Shown here piece after piece: positions 42,924 through 56,868 of a DNA stretch of 64,000 nt. Origin of the DNA: Blastomussa wellsi (lineage: Eukaryota; Cnidaria; Anthozoa; Scleractinia; Plerogyridae); contig OX393566.1 in NCBI GenBank assembly GCA_947652115.1, forward strand, positions 14,392,325 through 14,456,324, given 5' to 3'. The position numbers and the translations under genes were made by a program. Below the pieces are notes generated by a model. The model ran no database searches, was not told where the DNA came from, and saw only the letters and a program-made list of their open reading frames with translations. Within the stretch, counting starts at the first letter, position 1. Every line of letters starts with the position of its first letter.

Positions 42924-43144
42924 AATAACAACAACAACATGGAAAGTTCCTTTTCTGACACTGTCATCATCAATCTGTGTCGTTTTTCATGTCTCACAAA
43001 TTTCAATGTTAATAACAAAGTTCCTTTGCTTATGGAAATACAGGCCTGATTTATTCAGTTCAATCATCAAATGACAGAGGAAGGCCATCTCGCAAGGCAC
43101 TTGCAATTTCGGCATCTGAAATATCTCCCTTGATTGAAACTTTG

Positions 43145-45813
43145 TCAGGAATTGCCAGATTTGACCACGGTGGAATCTGCTGTACACACTCCAATCGTGG
43201 ACAGAAGTAGAAATTTGACTGTACAGCAAACGCCTGTTGATACGGGACTTCTAGTCCTTTTACAAAGACACATATTCCCAGGTAAAACTTCTTTTTTGCA
43301 CCGTAAGGCCTTGCAGTGAGGATTTTTCCCTGGTTTTCTTTCCTTGTGTAACAAATACCAGATAAGTTGATGATCGTTTCTTTTGTCCCTTGATAGGATA
43401 GACTTGACTCGTTCCATGCGGCTTCTGAAATCGTTAGAGGCTGAGGGTGAGCTGTTGTCGACGCTACTGCTTACAATTGGCAAAGGCTCCGTCAGGATTT
43501 GTTTGACAGAATCTCCAGACAGAGTTATCTGGTTTATCAAGGGACTTTCCTCCTCAACTTTTAAGACGTAAAGGTAAACCCATATGACGTGTTTGCAAAG
43601 TTCCTTCCCATTGAACTTCTTGTAATCCTCACACGTACAACTTGGAGCTTCGCATACTACGACTTCATAAGTCCTCTGAACGTCTGAGCCCTGGACTTCA
43701 AAAAGAGCTGATACATGAGACTGAGAAAGCACTTTTCTGACTTTGATGGAATCCTTATCTTGTTTTGCGTTCTGAAGCCTCGATAGAAAGTGTGCAGACA
43801 TAGCGGAACAGGATCTACTGGTACCAGAGGGATTTCGTTTTCTTGGTTTGTCTGCTCGATGACTAGAAGCTGGATCAACTTTTCTTCCCAGACGTTGAGG
43901 CTCTGGTTCAGCAATAGTGATATCTCGCAAAAGCTCTTCACCCAATGTGGCAGCCCTTCTTTGCTGAATTGCCGTTTCCCGTGCTCGTCTCTGCATAAGA
44001 CGGGGTCCAGTTCCAAGCCGAGAGCTTCCTTGCGTAGTACCTTCATATTCTGTTTCAAGTAGAACACAATCGCGGACGTGACATTCTACAGCATCCAGGA
44101 GGGTCATGTTTTCTCGGTCCTTATGTGCCCAACTGGCATGGACAACCTCTGCCTGGTTCATCTTAGGTGCACCATCCCACGGCGCAAATGCTGGAAAGAT
44201 GAATGCTCGGCGATCATCCCACCACTTTATCCAGGTCATTAAATGTTCCCTTTCTTCAGGTGCCTCGTCAATAAATTTGGTTAAATCTTCCTTAGCTGAA
44301 CAAAAAGCAGGAGGCGTTGCAGTGGAAAGAAGGGCGTCACAAAGCTTCTTAAACTTCTGTCTTGTTTCTTCACTGCTCAATGTCCGGGCATGCCGGTTTC
44401 TGCACTGCTTGAAATGGAACTCGCATCCTTTCACTTTCTGGAGACGTCTTCGCCGAAAACCTGTTTGATCCCTTGTAGATTAGACCCTGCCATGTCCGAG
44501 CACCATCCCCTTGGATTGAACATGAATCCTTGCACCTCGCTTACTTTTGACAGCATTTCGTTGAACAGTGACCAAAACAGTGCAACAGTTTCAGTGCTCT
44601 CGCTTTCACATTCCATACTTGCCAGAATCACCTGCTTGCGGAGAATAGGGTGGTACACACTAGCTGTAAGTGTAACTAGGCCTTTACAACGATTCACTTT
44701 ACCATCAAAGCAGCAGAATTCTTTACTCAGAATACGATCTTCATCCTCAGCCATGTTTAAGGCAAATTTTGCTTTTATTTTGCTACTTTTGAAGACGAAT
44801 GAGGGTCTATCCGGATTTCCACGCTTGTCATTCATCTTGTATATGTAGTAAGGATCCCTCTTGTCACAATATTCTTTGTAGGTTGCAACTGCTTCAAAGT
44901 TGTGTCCATACGGCTGCATCTCGTTTTTGATCTTTTGTTTCTGGTTGGAGATCCACTTCTCATCTCCAAACGACTTAGCTGTCTTCTTCACTTCCTCCCA
45001 CGGTTTTCTCTGCCTAATGTCGTGGAGAATAGCTGTGCTTTGCACCTGCGAAGGCTTCATGTCTGGATTTTCTCGAAAGATTCTCTCCACCTTCTCTTTC
45101 TGTCGTTGTGACGGTGGCACTACGGGACATGTGTGAGTTCCAAAATGGTAAACTCTGACACTCTTCTTTCTCGGAACAACATATTTTGTAGCCGGACAGG
45201 GAACGTAGTGTGCATACATTTCACATATGCAGCATTTCAATCTTCCATCTTTTCCCTTCTCGAACTGTGTAGTATTAATGACACCATATTCAGTTCGATA
45301 TTCACAGTTTAAATTTTCACATCTGTGGGATCCTTGACAATCTGAGTAACGCACATCCCCATGTCCTTTCCAGAATGATCTGCTATCTTTCTTCCATTTC
45401 CTGCTGTCCTTTAACAGCTCCTGCTTATTATTGGAAGTTGGTGCGGTGGTGTTTAACTCGTAGATCTTAAGACCGTCTATCCCACCTTCAGGAATACGAT
45501 TTACTTCCTCGATTTCAACCCCTTCCCAAGTACTAGGCATTATCTTCCTGTGGCGCTGAACAGAGTACAACTCTTGACCTCCTTCAGGACATTCTGATTC
45601 ACTGGTATGATCACCCTCATCCACGTAGGCGCCACAATTCAAATCTTCACCTTCTTTAGGAGATTCTGATTCACTGGTATATTCACCATCATCCACGTAG
45701 CCGCCACAACTCAACTCTTCATCTTCTTTAAGACATTCTGATTCACTGGTATATTCACCCTCATCCTCGTAGGCACTACAGTTAAATACGAGTAGTGTTA
45801 GGTTTTTTGTCAC
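43145..45813 (-). pseudogene. MULE (Mutator-like) transposase, one frameshift
   Basis: Two frames of 460 (45813-44431) and 429 (44434-43145) codons abut at one indel near 44430. N-terminus: three 24-residue repeats with core GEYTSES. Then a Cys/His-rich FLYWCH/GCM-like zinc-binding region (CENLNC ... CCICEMYAH ... HFGTHTC). The MULE core follows, with Asp in CCFDGKVN and Asp in WCSDMAGS before the break; the Glu and a SWIM finger (CTCEDYK ... LCKHV) come after. One base change restores nothing else obviously wrong, so this copy is young. Terminal inverted repeats were not found by eye. Confidence 0.8.
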
Positions 45814-46163
45814 CTTTAAGGGGGGAGACCCTTAACTACAAAGTGGTTGCTATGGATGACTTCTAACCATCATATCTTGAAGTCCATTAGTATCCTGGGT
45901 TTAGTTTTTGGCCATGTTTCTTCTATTAGAGATTGCCGTCACTTACAGTAGTCATTACCATATTTGATTGGTCACGTGATCAGACCGTATGAAGTCACAT
46001 CTTTCTCCAATGAAACACAAGTCAACGAGTATAGTGCATTTAGAGGCAAAATCTGTAGCATGGATTTGTTTAAATTCATTGCCAGATTTCGTACCGTGAG
46101 GGCCTGGGTAGGAGTCCGTGTATTATGGGATTAACAACACAAGACCCATATATTCTGAAAGAG
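45814..46163. other. Noncoding stretch left of the 17.7-kb transposon
   Basis: No gene or repeat recognised. It contains the pre-insertion flank and one TSD copy at its right edge. Confidence 0.3.
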
Positions 46164-46169
46164 CACACC

Positions 46170-46549
46170 TATGGCGTTATATCCCCGCCAAAATTCGACT
46201 TTCGCTTTCTATGTTGGGTTCACATTTTATGTTTGTTGTTCGCGATTCGACATTAAAGTTTCGCAATGCGACATTGAAGTTTCACGATCCAACTTGAGTC
46301 TTTGACAGTGCAACATTGGAGTTTGACAATGCGACATTGAAGTTTCACAATGCGACGATGTTTGCCCACACGACATTCCCGTCACGCATTTTCTATTTCA
46401 CGCGTACCATCCGACATGCTTCCTCGTCATTTTATGCTTGTTTCAACATGCTTGGTTGTCATTTTATGCTTGTTTCATATTTTAACTTCCGACACGCTTG
46501 AATAATCTTTAAAAGAGAACCCGCTGTACTAATGCGGGCGCAAACCAAT
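46170..46549 (+). repeat. Left terminal inverted repeat
   Basis: It pairs with 63476-63852. It contains several internal short repeats built on GCGACATTGAAGTTTCACAA and TCATTTTATGCTTGTTTCA. It ends CAAACCAAT, directly at the transposase ATG (46550), so it must also carry that gene's promoter. Confidence 0.9.
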
Positions 46550-49500
46550 ATGGCGGAGAACGATCGTGAGTTCCTTGAGTGCCTTCGTCAAGCTTACATC
46601 ACAGTCAGTGAGATATCCATGTCCTTAGAAAACATAACAGATCCATTTGAGAGCGATGGAGTTGTCTTAAGACTGGACTATCTTATGCGCACGCTTGTGA
46701 ACCTGGGCAACCCGCAAACAGATGAAATCACCCGACAGCTTGGAGAAGCTTGCAACGAGCTAACAAATGCAATAAGCGAGGCTCATTTAAGATCTATCGA
46801 TGAAGGAGCTGCCGAATTTAATTCCCAGGCATACACTCGACGTCGCGGAAGACCGGCCTTCGAGCTAAAGGCAGAGGAATTATCTTTCCTCGTAGAGGAG
46901 GGGTTTACAATCCCCACAATTGCACTTCTATTGAGGGTGTCCACACGAACAATAGAGAGAAGAATGCAGAAGTATGGTCTTTCTGTATCAGGTTAGAATT
47001 TTGGTAAAACCTAAAACTCAATCAGACTGTATTTTAATGGCCTTGAGCAGCAATCTTACATTTTGCACTTTTTTGCAAGTAAATGCTTCTAAGTTTTTCA
47101 ATAAGTTAAGTTTGTTCCCCCTCTCCCCCTGATCTGTAACCCAGGATGGTGAGATTGCAAACTTTGAGTCGACTAACCCAATGTGTTCTTTGTTACCTTG
47201 AAAAAATAGAGCTTGACAACCTTATCGTAATCAAGGGTGTTTTAACCTCCCCCACCCTGTAGTTTATTATTCAGTTTAAAGGAGTTTACAGGATTCGCAG
47301 CCACTTGTTTTCATATCTGTGTATGTTTTGAAATAATCCGTGCTTTTTCAGTACAACACAAATACCGGTGGGTGTCTATTAGGTAATCCAAAATGTAGCC
47401 TTGAACTTGCCTTCTTTTAGGTACATACAGTAACATAAGTGATGAAGAGCTTGATGTCATGGTCAGAGATGCGCAGAGGGTCCATCCAGGAATTGGATTG
47501 AGGATGCTAATGGGACATGTACGCAGCAATGGTCTGCGTATACAGTGGGAGAGAGTTAGACAGTCATTGCTTAGGACTGATCCATCAGGTGTTCATCAGA
47601 GGTGGAGAGAGTCAATTCGTCGCCGTGTGTACCGTGTTCCCGGCCCCCTTGCACTTTGGCACATTGATGGGAATCACAAACTGATACGGTAGGATTCACA
47701 GATATATTTTTACATTTCCTTTGTTATTTTTTACATTTTGTTAGTTATTTTATAAGTTATATTTTGCACAGAGGGCAGGGAAGGATTGAGCGAATAAGAA
47801 GAAAAGAGATCTTGGTGAAAGATAACTGAACTGAAGAGGTGGATAAATTCTAGAAACAAGATGATAAAAATTGAGAGTCATAGAACTGTACTCTTAGTGG
47901 GGAGTCACATTCCTCCTGCACTCACTAGCGAAGGGGCATTTGGGTTCTGCTCAGAACAGGGTCCCCCCTAAGCCCTTTGTTTGGCCTCAAGCTTTCTCAA
48001 GCACTTATGAGGACACCAGCAAATTCAAATTAATTTTCACTAAAACAGACTGCCTGGATTTTTGTGTTATAATTAGATTACCTTGTCATCTTGTCAGTAG
48101 CGTATGCAGTCTTTCTTGTATTGTGTCTTCCATAATTTCTAGCATGATCATAATCATGTTAACCTTCCCTGATCTCAGAAAGATAATATTTCTCCTGTAA
48201 GAATTTTACCTTTCAGCTTGAGGGAGGGGATAACATAACTCGTGGTGTAGAAGGGAATTCAGAAGTCTTATAGAGTAAATTGCTGTGGTGAGTTGTCCTT
48301 ACCAAGTCAAGCTCCACTTGTTTGATAGGTGGAGGATAGTTATTCATGCAGGAGTAGATGGATTTTCAAGAATACCAGTCTACTTGCGTGCTTCATGCAA
48401 CAACCGTGCTGCAACTGTCCTCAACCTTTTTACTGAAGCTGTGTCTACATTTGGGCTGCCTTCACGTGTGCGCTGTGACAAAGGAGGTGAAAACTATGAT
48501 GTTGGGTTTTACATGCTTAATCACCCCCAACGAGGGCCGGGGCGTGGCAGCATCATTGCAGGTGTTTTTTTGTATTCATTTTGCAAGGTTCTTTTTCTCT
48601 TAAGGGCCCATTACAGTATCTCGTTGCTAAGTTACATGGCTGCCACAGAAGTCCAATTTTGTTTCCGGCATTTTTGAAGCGTTTCTGTGCAGTGGCAAAT
48701 TTACTTCAGTTTCTTTTTCGGCAAGAAACTTCTTACAATCAAAATAGCATGGTGCACAAGAATGTGGTTATCGGACCACTTTTGACGAAAAACGCCTGCT
48801 TACAATTCTTAAGATCAATGTATAATTTGACCTGATGCTGCAAACTGGGAATAAGACCGCAAGTGTCTTGCCAAAAACAGTTTTCTGTTTTCGATCACGT
48901 GATGTTTGAGCAGTCATCAACCTGCTTGTACCCACACTTAGTCTCCTTTATAATTTTAGTTGCATGAAAGCAATGCTGAGTCAAGGTACAGCCGACTGAA
49001 TTTCCTCCAGAAACAGCCCAAAAAGATACTGTAGTGTTCCCGTAAGCAATTTACTTTTAACATTTCAGTGCTGTTCAGACAGGTGATTCCATTCATTAAC
49101 AAGGGAATAAAATGAGGGAGGGAATATTGTTTAGTTTTCCTTGCGTAGGCCCAAGTTGCTTGTGGCTTGAGTGCAAAGGACACAAATGACACTACAAGGG
49201 TGCAAATAAATAAAATATTTGCCTGCAAATAGGATTTTTATGTTTTTTCGCTCTGGTCTTGTTGCTTGTTGCAGTCACTTTATATTGCGTGACACTGCAT
49301 AGGGGTGGAGGTGAAGGTCATTACATCACAACCCCTCTAGGCGAGATGCTTGCCTGGTCACCTTGCTATCGATTGTAGTCGTGCATTCACACAGATTTCC
49401 ATCGAGTGAAGACATTAATTTGAATTCTCCGACAGTAAGGTAAGCTTTTCATTCCTACTCCTTCGGGGCATTCCCTAGTCTTCTCGATCAGTTGTTTCGT

Positions 49501-52500
49501 TTTCCGTATTTGTTATTCTCCCGTTCGGATTGCGTAATATTCTTTTGCGAATTCAATTTTACCGTGTTGTTATGTCCAGCGCTGTGCCCAACGTCCTTAT
49601 CCTGGGTCATTCATTCGTCAAACGACTGCAATCCGACTTGAAGGCTACGTTTGACGCTCGAACAGATCGCAATTTTCACCTTGAGGGCACTGCTACGGTG
49701 CATTTGTTCGGTGTTGGCGGTCGAACCGTTGCAAAGCTTCGTCAGTATGACCTCCACGTGGTACAGCGTCTTGCTCCAGATGTAGTCCTTTTGGAGATCG
49801 GTACGAACGATCTTTCGGTTGCAAAACCTGAGATTGTTGGTTCGTCCATTGAGGAGCTTGTCCGTTTGCTTTTAGTCGATTTTTCGGTACGTGCGGTCGG
49901 AGTTTGCCATGTCATTCCACGTGGCGCTTCCTTTACAGATTGGGAGGAATTTCTTCAAGGCGCTCAGATTTTGAACAATTATGTTCGCGTCGTGTTGGAG
50001 CCCTTTCCCAACGTTTTCTGCTGGACCCACAGGGATTTTTCTAGTCCCCATAAGGATTTGTACTTAGAGGATGGCGTTCATGTTAATTCCTTGCGGCAGT
50101 ATTTCCTGTATCGGAGCTACCGAGGTGCTATCCTGAAAGCTTTGGGTATTATTAGGTCGTAGGCGATTTTCACCACACCCCTTTTTTTTTTTTTTTTTTT
50201 TTTAGTCTGTTGTTTTCTGATTATCATTCCGTCCGCTATTATCATTGATGAATATAGGCCATGTAGCCTCCTGCTTTGATACTGCAATTGTATTTGTATT
50301 AATGTATTTTGCTTGCTTTTGTATGGCATGTCCTGCCTGTTATGTTTACCTTTGAGGTTTCACCCTCTCGGTTGTTATATTTACCTTCGAGGTTTCGCCC
50401 TCAAGGTTTTTATAATTATTTACCTTCGAGGTTTCGCCCTCAAGGATTTTATAATTATTTACCTTCGAGGTTTCGCCCTCAAGGATTTTATGATTATTTA
50501 CCTTTGAGGTTTCGCCCTCAAGGATTTTATGATTATTTACCTTCGAGGTTTCGCCCTCAAGGATTTTATAATTATTTACCTTTGAGGTTTCGCCCTCAAG
50601 GATTTTATAATTATTTACCTTCAAGGTTTTCGTCCTCAAGGTTGTATTACTTTTGCCAGCTGCTGTTGAAATGTCTCCGGCGGCAAGTGCACTTCCTCCT
50701 GAGTTGATCAACCAACTTGTTACTAGGGTTGCTGATGAGGTTTCGCGCCGCATGTCTCCTGCGAGTGGTGTCCTTCCAACCCCCGACGTTTTAGCTGAGC
50801 TTCCATTCCGGGAAGCCTTGCCGTCTAGCAGTTCCCTGGTCCAGGACTCGATCGCCACTGTCCAGACGACCCTGACAGGTGAGAACCTTGGACCTAAACA
50901 ACCTTTGCCAGATCAGTTATTTGTTTCATACAGTCTGCCGCTAGATGCCCGTGTTTCAGATAAGGTCAGGGCCAAGATCTGGAACAACGAATACGTTGAT
51001 TTTGGCACTCTAATTGCCAACCCTGAGCTAGAAAACAAATATAGTGTAACAGTAGGACATGCTGAGAGTGGCTCCATGCCCTCTCTCTGCCTTGAGCCAG
51101 TCTCAAGGCCCAAGAAAATAACAACTATTGAAGCCTGGAATGGCTGCTTTATCATTTTTGTAGGGGTGTACACTTCTAGGTACCCAGCTGAGGCCCCTGC
51201 CCTAATGAAATACGGGGAGATCATCCAGGACTTGGCAGCTAGGGGTCATAATTGGAGTTATTATGATCAAAACTTTCGCTTTCTACGGCAACGACAGGCC
51301 TCTGCCTTTCCTTGGGGTGTCTTGCATGGGGAATTGTGGCTTCGTGCTCAATCTCCACTTACTACAAAACCACACCCTGACCACACTGCTAAGCCCCGGG
51401 CACGAGCAACTTTACCTAGAGTTCCCGTAGGTTTTTGTTTCAAATTTCACAGGGGCCTTGCTTGTTCAGGTTGTTCTTTTAAGCATTCCTGTTACAAGTG
51501 TTCAGGCGACCATAGGGCCACTCAGTGTAATTTTCGTCCCCCAAGTAAGCCCTCCACTAATAACCCCCAGTCTGCCAAGTCCCGATCTCCCAACACCAAT
51601 AAAAGTTGATAGGTTGATTTTTCTGCTATCTGGGTACAACCATAACACTGCAGAATTTCTTTATTCGGGTTTCAAATTTGGTTTTCCGATACATTTTCGA
51701 GGCGAACGAGAGTCTTCAGCAGCCAAAAATCTTGTTTCAGCTTCTCTACATCCCACGGTTGTAGATGATAAAATTAAGAAAGAGCTTGCTTCCCACAGGT
51801 TGGCCGGCCCCTTTCAATTTCCTCCACTTCATCCCTTCCGTATATCCCCCTTGGGAGTTGTTCCTAAAAAGACCCCAGGTGAGTTTCGTTTGATACACCA
51901 CCTGTCTTATCCCAAGGGCTCCTCAGTAAATGATGGTATTGACTCGGAGCATACGCGGGTTTGCTATGCTACGGTTGATGATGCAATTAAATTTATCAAG
52001 CTGGCAGGCCCAGGTTGCTTTTTGGCCAAAACTGACATCAAAAATGCTTTTAGGATCATACCAATTAGTCCGGTTGATTACAATTTGCTTGGGATGCAGT
52101 GGAGGGGCTTGTATTATTATGACCGGTGCATGCCTATGGGATGTTCTAGTTCTTGTCTCACTTTTGAGACTTTCAGTTCTGCAGTGGAATGGATTGCTAG
52201 AAAGAAATTGAACATTGATTACATTTTGCACCTTTTGGATGATTTTCTGATTGTAGCTCCCTCAGCTAGCCTTTGTCAAGACCAATTAGATCTGTTTTTG
52301 AGTCTCTGTTCTTATTTAGGCATTCCCATGGCACCTGAAAAAACTTGTGGCCCTGCCACTACCTTGTCATTTGCTGGTATTGAATTGGATTCCATCTGTT
52401 CCGAGGCTCGCCTCCCACTTGACAAAATTCACAAATGCACGCAGTTGATCTCTGAATTTTTAAGGCGTAAAAAGGTATCTCTGAGGGAGGTCCAGTCATT

Positions 52501-55500
52501 GACTGGCTTATTGAATTTTGCCTGCTCAGTTATCAAGCCAGGTAGAGCCTTTTTAAGGAGACTGATTGATCTCACAGAGGGGATCAAGTCCCCTCACCAT
52601 CTTATTCGGCTTAACAAAGAGGTCAAAGAAGATCTGAAAGTTTGGCTCTCCTTCCTGGCCGAATTCAATGGCCGGTCCTTTTTCATTGACGATGCATGGC
52701 TAAATTCTGCCAAATTGAGCCTTTACACAGATGCCTCGGGTGCATTTGGTTTTGGTGCAGTTTTTGGCAGTAGATGGTGCTATGGGAAATGGCCATCAGA
52801 TTGGGCTTATTGTAATATTGCCATCTTAGAGTTTTATCCAATTGTCTTAAGTCTGTACCTGTGGGGGCATAAAATGAGTAATCGATGTGTTTTGTTTTTT
52901 ACTGACAATGAGGCGCTTGTTTATGTTATCAACAAACAGTCATGCAAAGACAAATCCTTGATGATTTTTGTTAGGAAGCTGGTTTCTATCTGTCTACAAC
53001 GTAACATTGTTTTCAAGGCAAAACACATCCCCGGAATTTACAACAGTTTAGCAGACTCTCTGTCTCGATTACAGGTGCAGACTTTCAGACGTTTGGCTCC
53101 ATCTCACATGGATCACTGCCCAACAGAGATTCCCCTGTATCTGCAGCCTCAGAATTGGCAGCCATAGTCTCAACCCTCATGAAATCAAGCCTGCAGCCAT
53201 CATCCCTTCCTACTTACAAAAGGGCTTGGAAACTATATACTCAGTTTTTACATTCCACTTTTCATGGGGTATCTATGGCACTTCCTATTTCACCCCCTAA
53301 CTTAGCACTTTTTATTGCTTATTTATTTGATAATCATTATGCTCCATCAACAGTTACAACTTATGTTTCCGCCTTGGGATATTCCCATAGGCTGTCTGGA
53401 TTTCCAGACCCTTCTCGAGCATTTTTTATTATGCAAATGCTGAAAGGCTATAGTAAACTTGGAGCACGCCTGGATATTCGGCTGCCAATTACTCTTCCAA
53501 TTTTACACAAAATCCTTGGAGCTGCCTCCAGATTCTCGTGCTCTCAGTATCAAATCTGTCAATTTCAAGCTATGTGCTCGATTGCCTTTCATGCCTTTCT
53601 TAGAGTTGGTGAAATGACTTCCACAACAAGGCATGGTCCTCAACCTTTACAAATTCACCAAGTAGTGAAGCTGGTGAACGATGCCAATCACATAGTTTCC
53701 GTAAAGCTCACATTTCAGGATTTTAAGCACAGTTACAACCAACCCCCCTTTTCTATTGTTCTCACTCGTGCTCCTGCCTTTTGCCCTGTTCAGTTGTTGT
53801 TAGATTATTTAGCCTTGCGGGGTTCCAAACCCAGCCCCCTTTTTATGTCACCACAGGGTCATCCAATTTCTCGTACAACCTTTACTGACCACCTTTCCCT
53901 AGCACTTAAATTCTGTGGGCTAAACCCAGCACGTTATAAGGGGCACAGTTTTAGGATCGGGGCTGCTTCTCATGCTGCAGATCGGGGTTTGTCTGATACC
54001 CAGATACGGGTCTTGGGCAGATGGAAGTCCAATGCCTTTCATAGGTATATTCGTATTCCCTCAGTATCGACCTAGTAATTTTTGGTGCACGACCTACGCT
54101 TGCCGTGTATTTTTTATTCAGGAAATATGAAACTGATTCGCAAGGGCAGCAGTTTTTCATATTTTTTGCATTACTTAGTGTTACAGGTGAGAATTTTTTA
54201 ACTTTGTTGGTAATTGTGAGAAGCTTATTTGGCTTTAATAGTTTTTCATTTTGGCAGTGTAACAATACTTTCCTGGATATATAGACTGATTAGCAAGGGC
54301 AGCAGTTCTATGTCTCCTGTTGTTTAAGTGTTCATGTTATTCTCCATTACAATCACAATCACAATTTTATGTTCCCGTAATATTGCTCAATGGGAGTTAT
54401 GGATCTGATTAGCAAGGGCAGCAGTATCCATAGCTCCTTAAATTGAGGGTCTATATTGAACTGATTAGCAAGGGCAGCAGTCTCAATATTTCCCCCATTT
54501 TTTCTTTGATCCAGCATCTTTGCCTAGTTGCATTGTTTATAACCTGTCTAACGGTTTATTTCGAGCTGTTTCGCCGTGTTTATGTTTGCCATTTATATTA
54601 GTCCTTGTAGGTTTAAGTAATATTGCTTGCTTTGGACATATGGGACTGATTAGCAAGGGCAGCAGTACCATATCTCCAGTAATTCAAGGTCTATATTGGA
54701 CTGATTAGCAAGGGCAGCAGTCTCAATATTTTCCTTTAGATTGTATCAGTACCTTTGCACACATATGTGCTGTTTCTTCCCTTTCTTTGTGAGTGCTGTA
54801 TTTCCTGGGGTGGGGCAGCATCATAATTTTCATTATAATGCTTTTGGCGTTTTGGTTGCCCTCACCTTTACTGGGCCAAAATATTTCTAACAGATTGTAA
54901 TTTTATATGAAGTATGAATTGGTTATTTTAATAAAAGCGGCTTTGGGCTTTCCCTCAGCCATTTTACTCCAACTGGTTTGTGTGAGAGTAAAATTATTGT
55001 TGGCCAGTAATTGAGCTCAGTCAATATAGCACTCAGTAGATAAGTTCGTAGGAGAAGCCCAGAGGAAAAAACATAAATAAAATATTTGCCTGCAAATAGG
55101 ATTTTTATGTTTTTTCGCTCTGGTCTTGTTGCTTGTTGCAGTCACTTTATATTGCGTGACACTGCATAGGGGTGGAGGTGAAGGTCATTACATCACAACC
55201 CCTCTAGGCGAGATGCTTGCCTGGTCACCTTGCTATCGATTGTAGTCGTGCATTCACACAGATTTCCATCGAGTGAAGACATTAATTTGAATTCCCACCT
55301 CCTCCCCTTGTCCCTGTCCACCTTTATATGTTCATTAGGACTGTAAGCCATATGGTATGGCGTTTTGGTTGCCCTCACCTTTACTGGGCCAAAATATTTC
55401 TAACAGATTGTAATTTTATATGAAGTATGAATTGGTTATTTTAATAAAAGCGGCTTTGGGCTTTCCCTCAGCCATTTTACTCCAACTGGTTTGTGTGAGA

Positions 55501-56833
55501 GTAAAATTATTGTTGGCCAGTAAACGAGCTCAGTCAATACAGCACTCAGTAGATAAGTTCGTAGGAGAAGCCCAGAGGAAAAAACATAAACAATATTCCC
55601 AATAAAAGTCATTTTATTATCAGTATTATTAATATACAAGGCCAAATAAACATCCTGATTACTACTGTAACAGATTTAATAACGTTTTCAAGAATACAAG
55701 AACTTACTTTGCGCTGAAAATGTTATAACTGTAAAAGCCAGACAGATACATTTTGAACAGGTATAGAACTTTGGATATAGCTATGACGTCTCTGAAAATA
55801 ATCGCTAATGAGTTAAGAACTTTTGGATAATTATTTGTCTGAGAGCATCAGCAGTGTGGTCAGTGACCCATCCTCCTAATAACGTGAATGCAAACAAATG
55901 CCTCAAATGCCCCTTTTATGGAAAAATTTTGTCCCAATTATTATCATTATTGCCCCCGCAGGGTTTTGGCCCAGACGGCCAAAACCCGAGGAGGCCACTA
56001 TTGAAGTCCCCGCGTATAGAGTATCGGATTTCGGTGTGATGCAGAAAAAATCTCGATTTTTGAGGAAAAAGTTCGCAAAGGATTGCCCAAAAGCGCGCAA
56101 AGGACTAAAAAAACTACGCTGGGGGTCGAAAGGATTCATATAAAAGAGCGAAGGATGCTGGGAACGGAGTGTTCGCTACGAGGTTTTGCCAGTGCTGAAG
56201 GTAAGGTTGTAGCTTTATAGATCGATTTATAGCTAAGTGGGCAATCGCATCGAAGTTTATTTGCTTTGAAATCAAACTTGTGGAAACAAGCTTCGCTTAG
56301 CGAGGTTTTTGAAGAATTGACTGGCACGAATTTTCTATATTTGTTCATCTACTTTTTGACTGTAAGACACGGTCACACTCCGATTTGTCAGACACAAATC
56401 AAACAGGGCGCGAAAGACTCGCACCACAATCTAAAAGCATATTCAGTGATTGAGAGAAGGAAAAAAACTGGTTTATATTGACTCAAAGCCTGTCTGTGAT
56501 ATTGGATTTTCAGATATCTAGAGATTCAGTGGTTTTGCCGTGCGGTTTATTCAGACTGTCACTTACACGGTCGCGAAATTTGTTCACCACGTTTATCATT
56601 TGTGAAGTTGATCATAAGGCTTCACATTTGATATACATTCTTCAAAGAATAAAATATTTAAAAATTATTTCTCACAACAGATACAGAGAAACACTAAAAA
56701 ATTATTTTCATAGCGTTACAGTTACAACAAATAATATAAGTAAAATCAAAAACGTTCCCATCAAAAGTAAATTTAAAAAAAAATTCACGTGTCTCACTTG
56801 ACTACAGTTAATTAGGAAAATAGAACTTGAAAT

Positions 56834-56868
<35 letters not shown>

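Larger units (their letters stand above)
49206..55590 (+). mobile_element. Full-length Ngaro-type YR retrotransposon
   Basis: Split direct repeats in the diagnostic order: A1 49206-49427, internal genes, B1 54845-55077, A2 55073-55294, B2 55358-55590. A1 and A2 are 222 bp and look identical; B1 and B2 are each 233 bp and differ at two or three positions. Genes: SGNH hydrolase, Gag, RT/RNase H and tyrosine recombinase, all open. The high repeat identity and open frames suggest recent insertion. It lies in the third intron of the DDE transposase on the same strand. Confidence 0.92.

Noticed and set aside
42777..43049. 90-codon frame with a duplicated block
   Set aside because: It is only a 45-bp duplication and an AAC run with no gene context.
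48358..48835. Frames starting at 48358 and 48581
   Set aside because: The first is a shadow of transposase exon 3; the second is intronic.
50309..50707. 132-codon frame with a 13-residue repeat, and a CRISPR-like look
   Set aside because: It is the 39-bp minisatellite read in frame. Units are contiguous with no unique spacers, so it is neither a CRISPR array nor, on present evidence, a protein.
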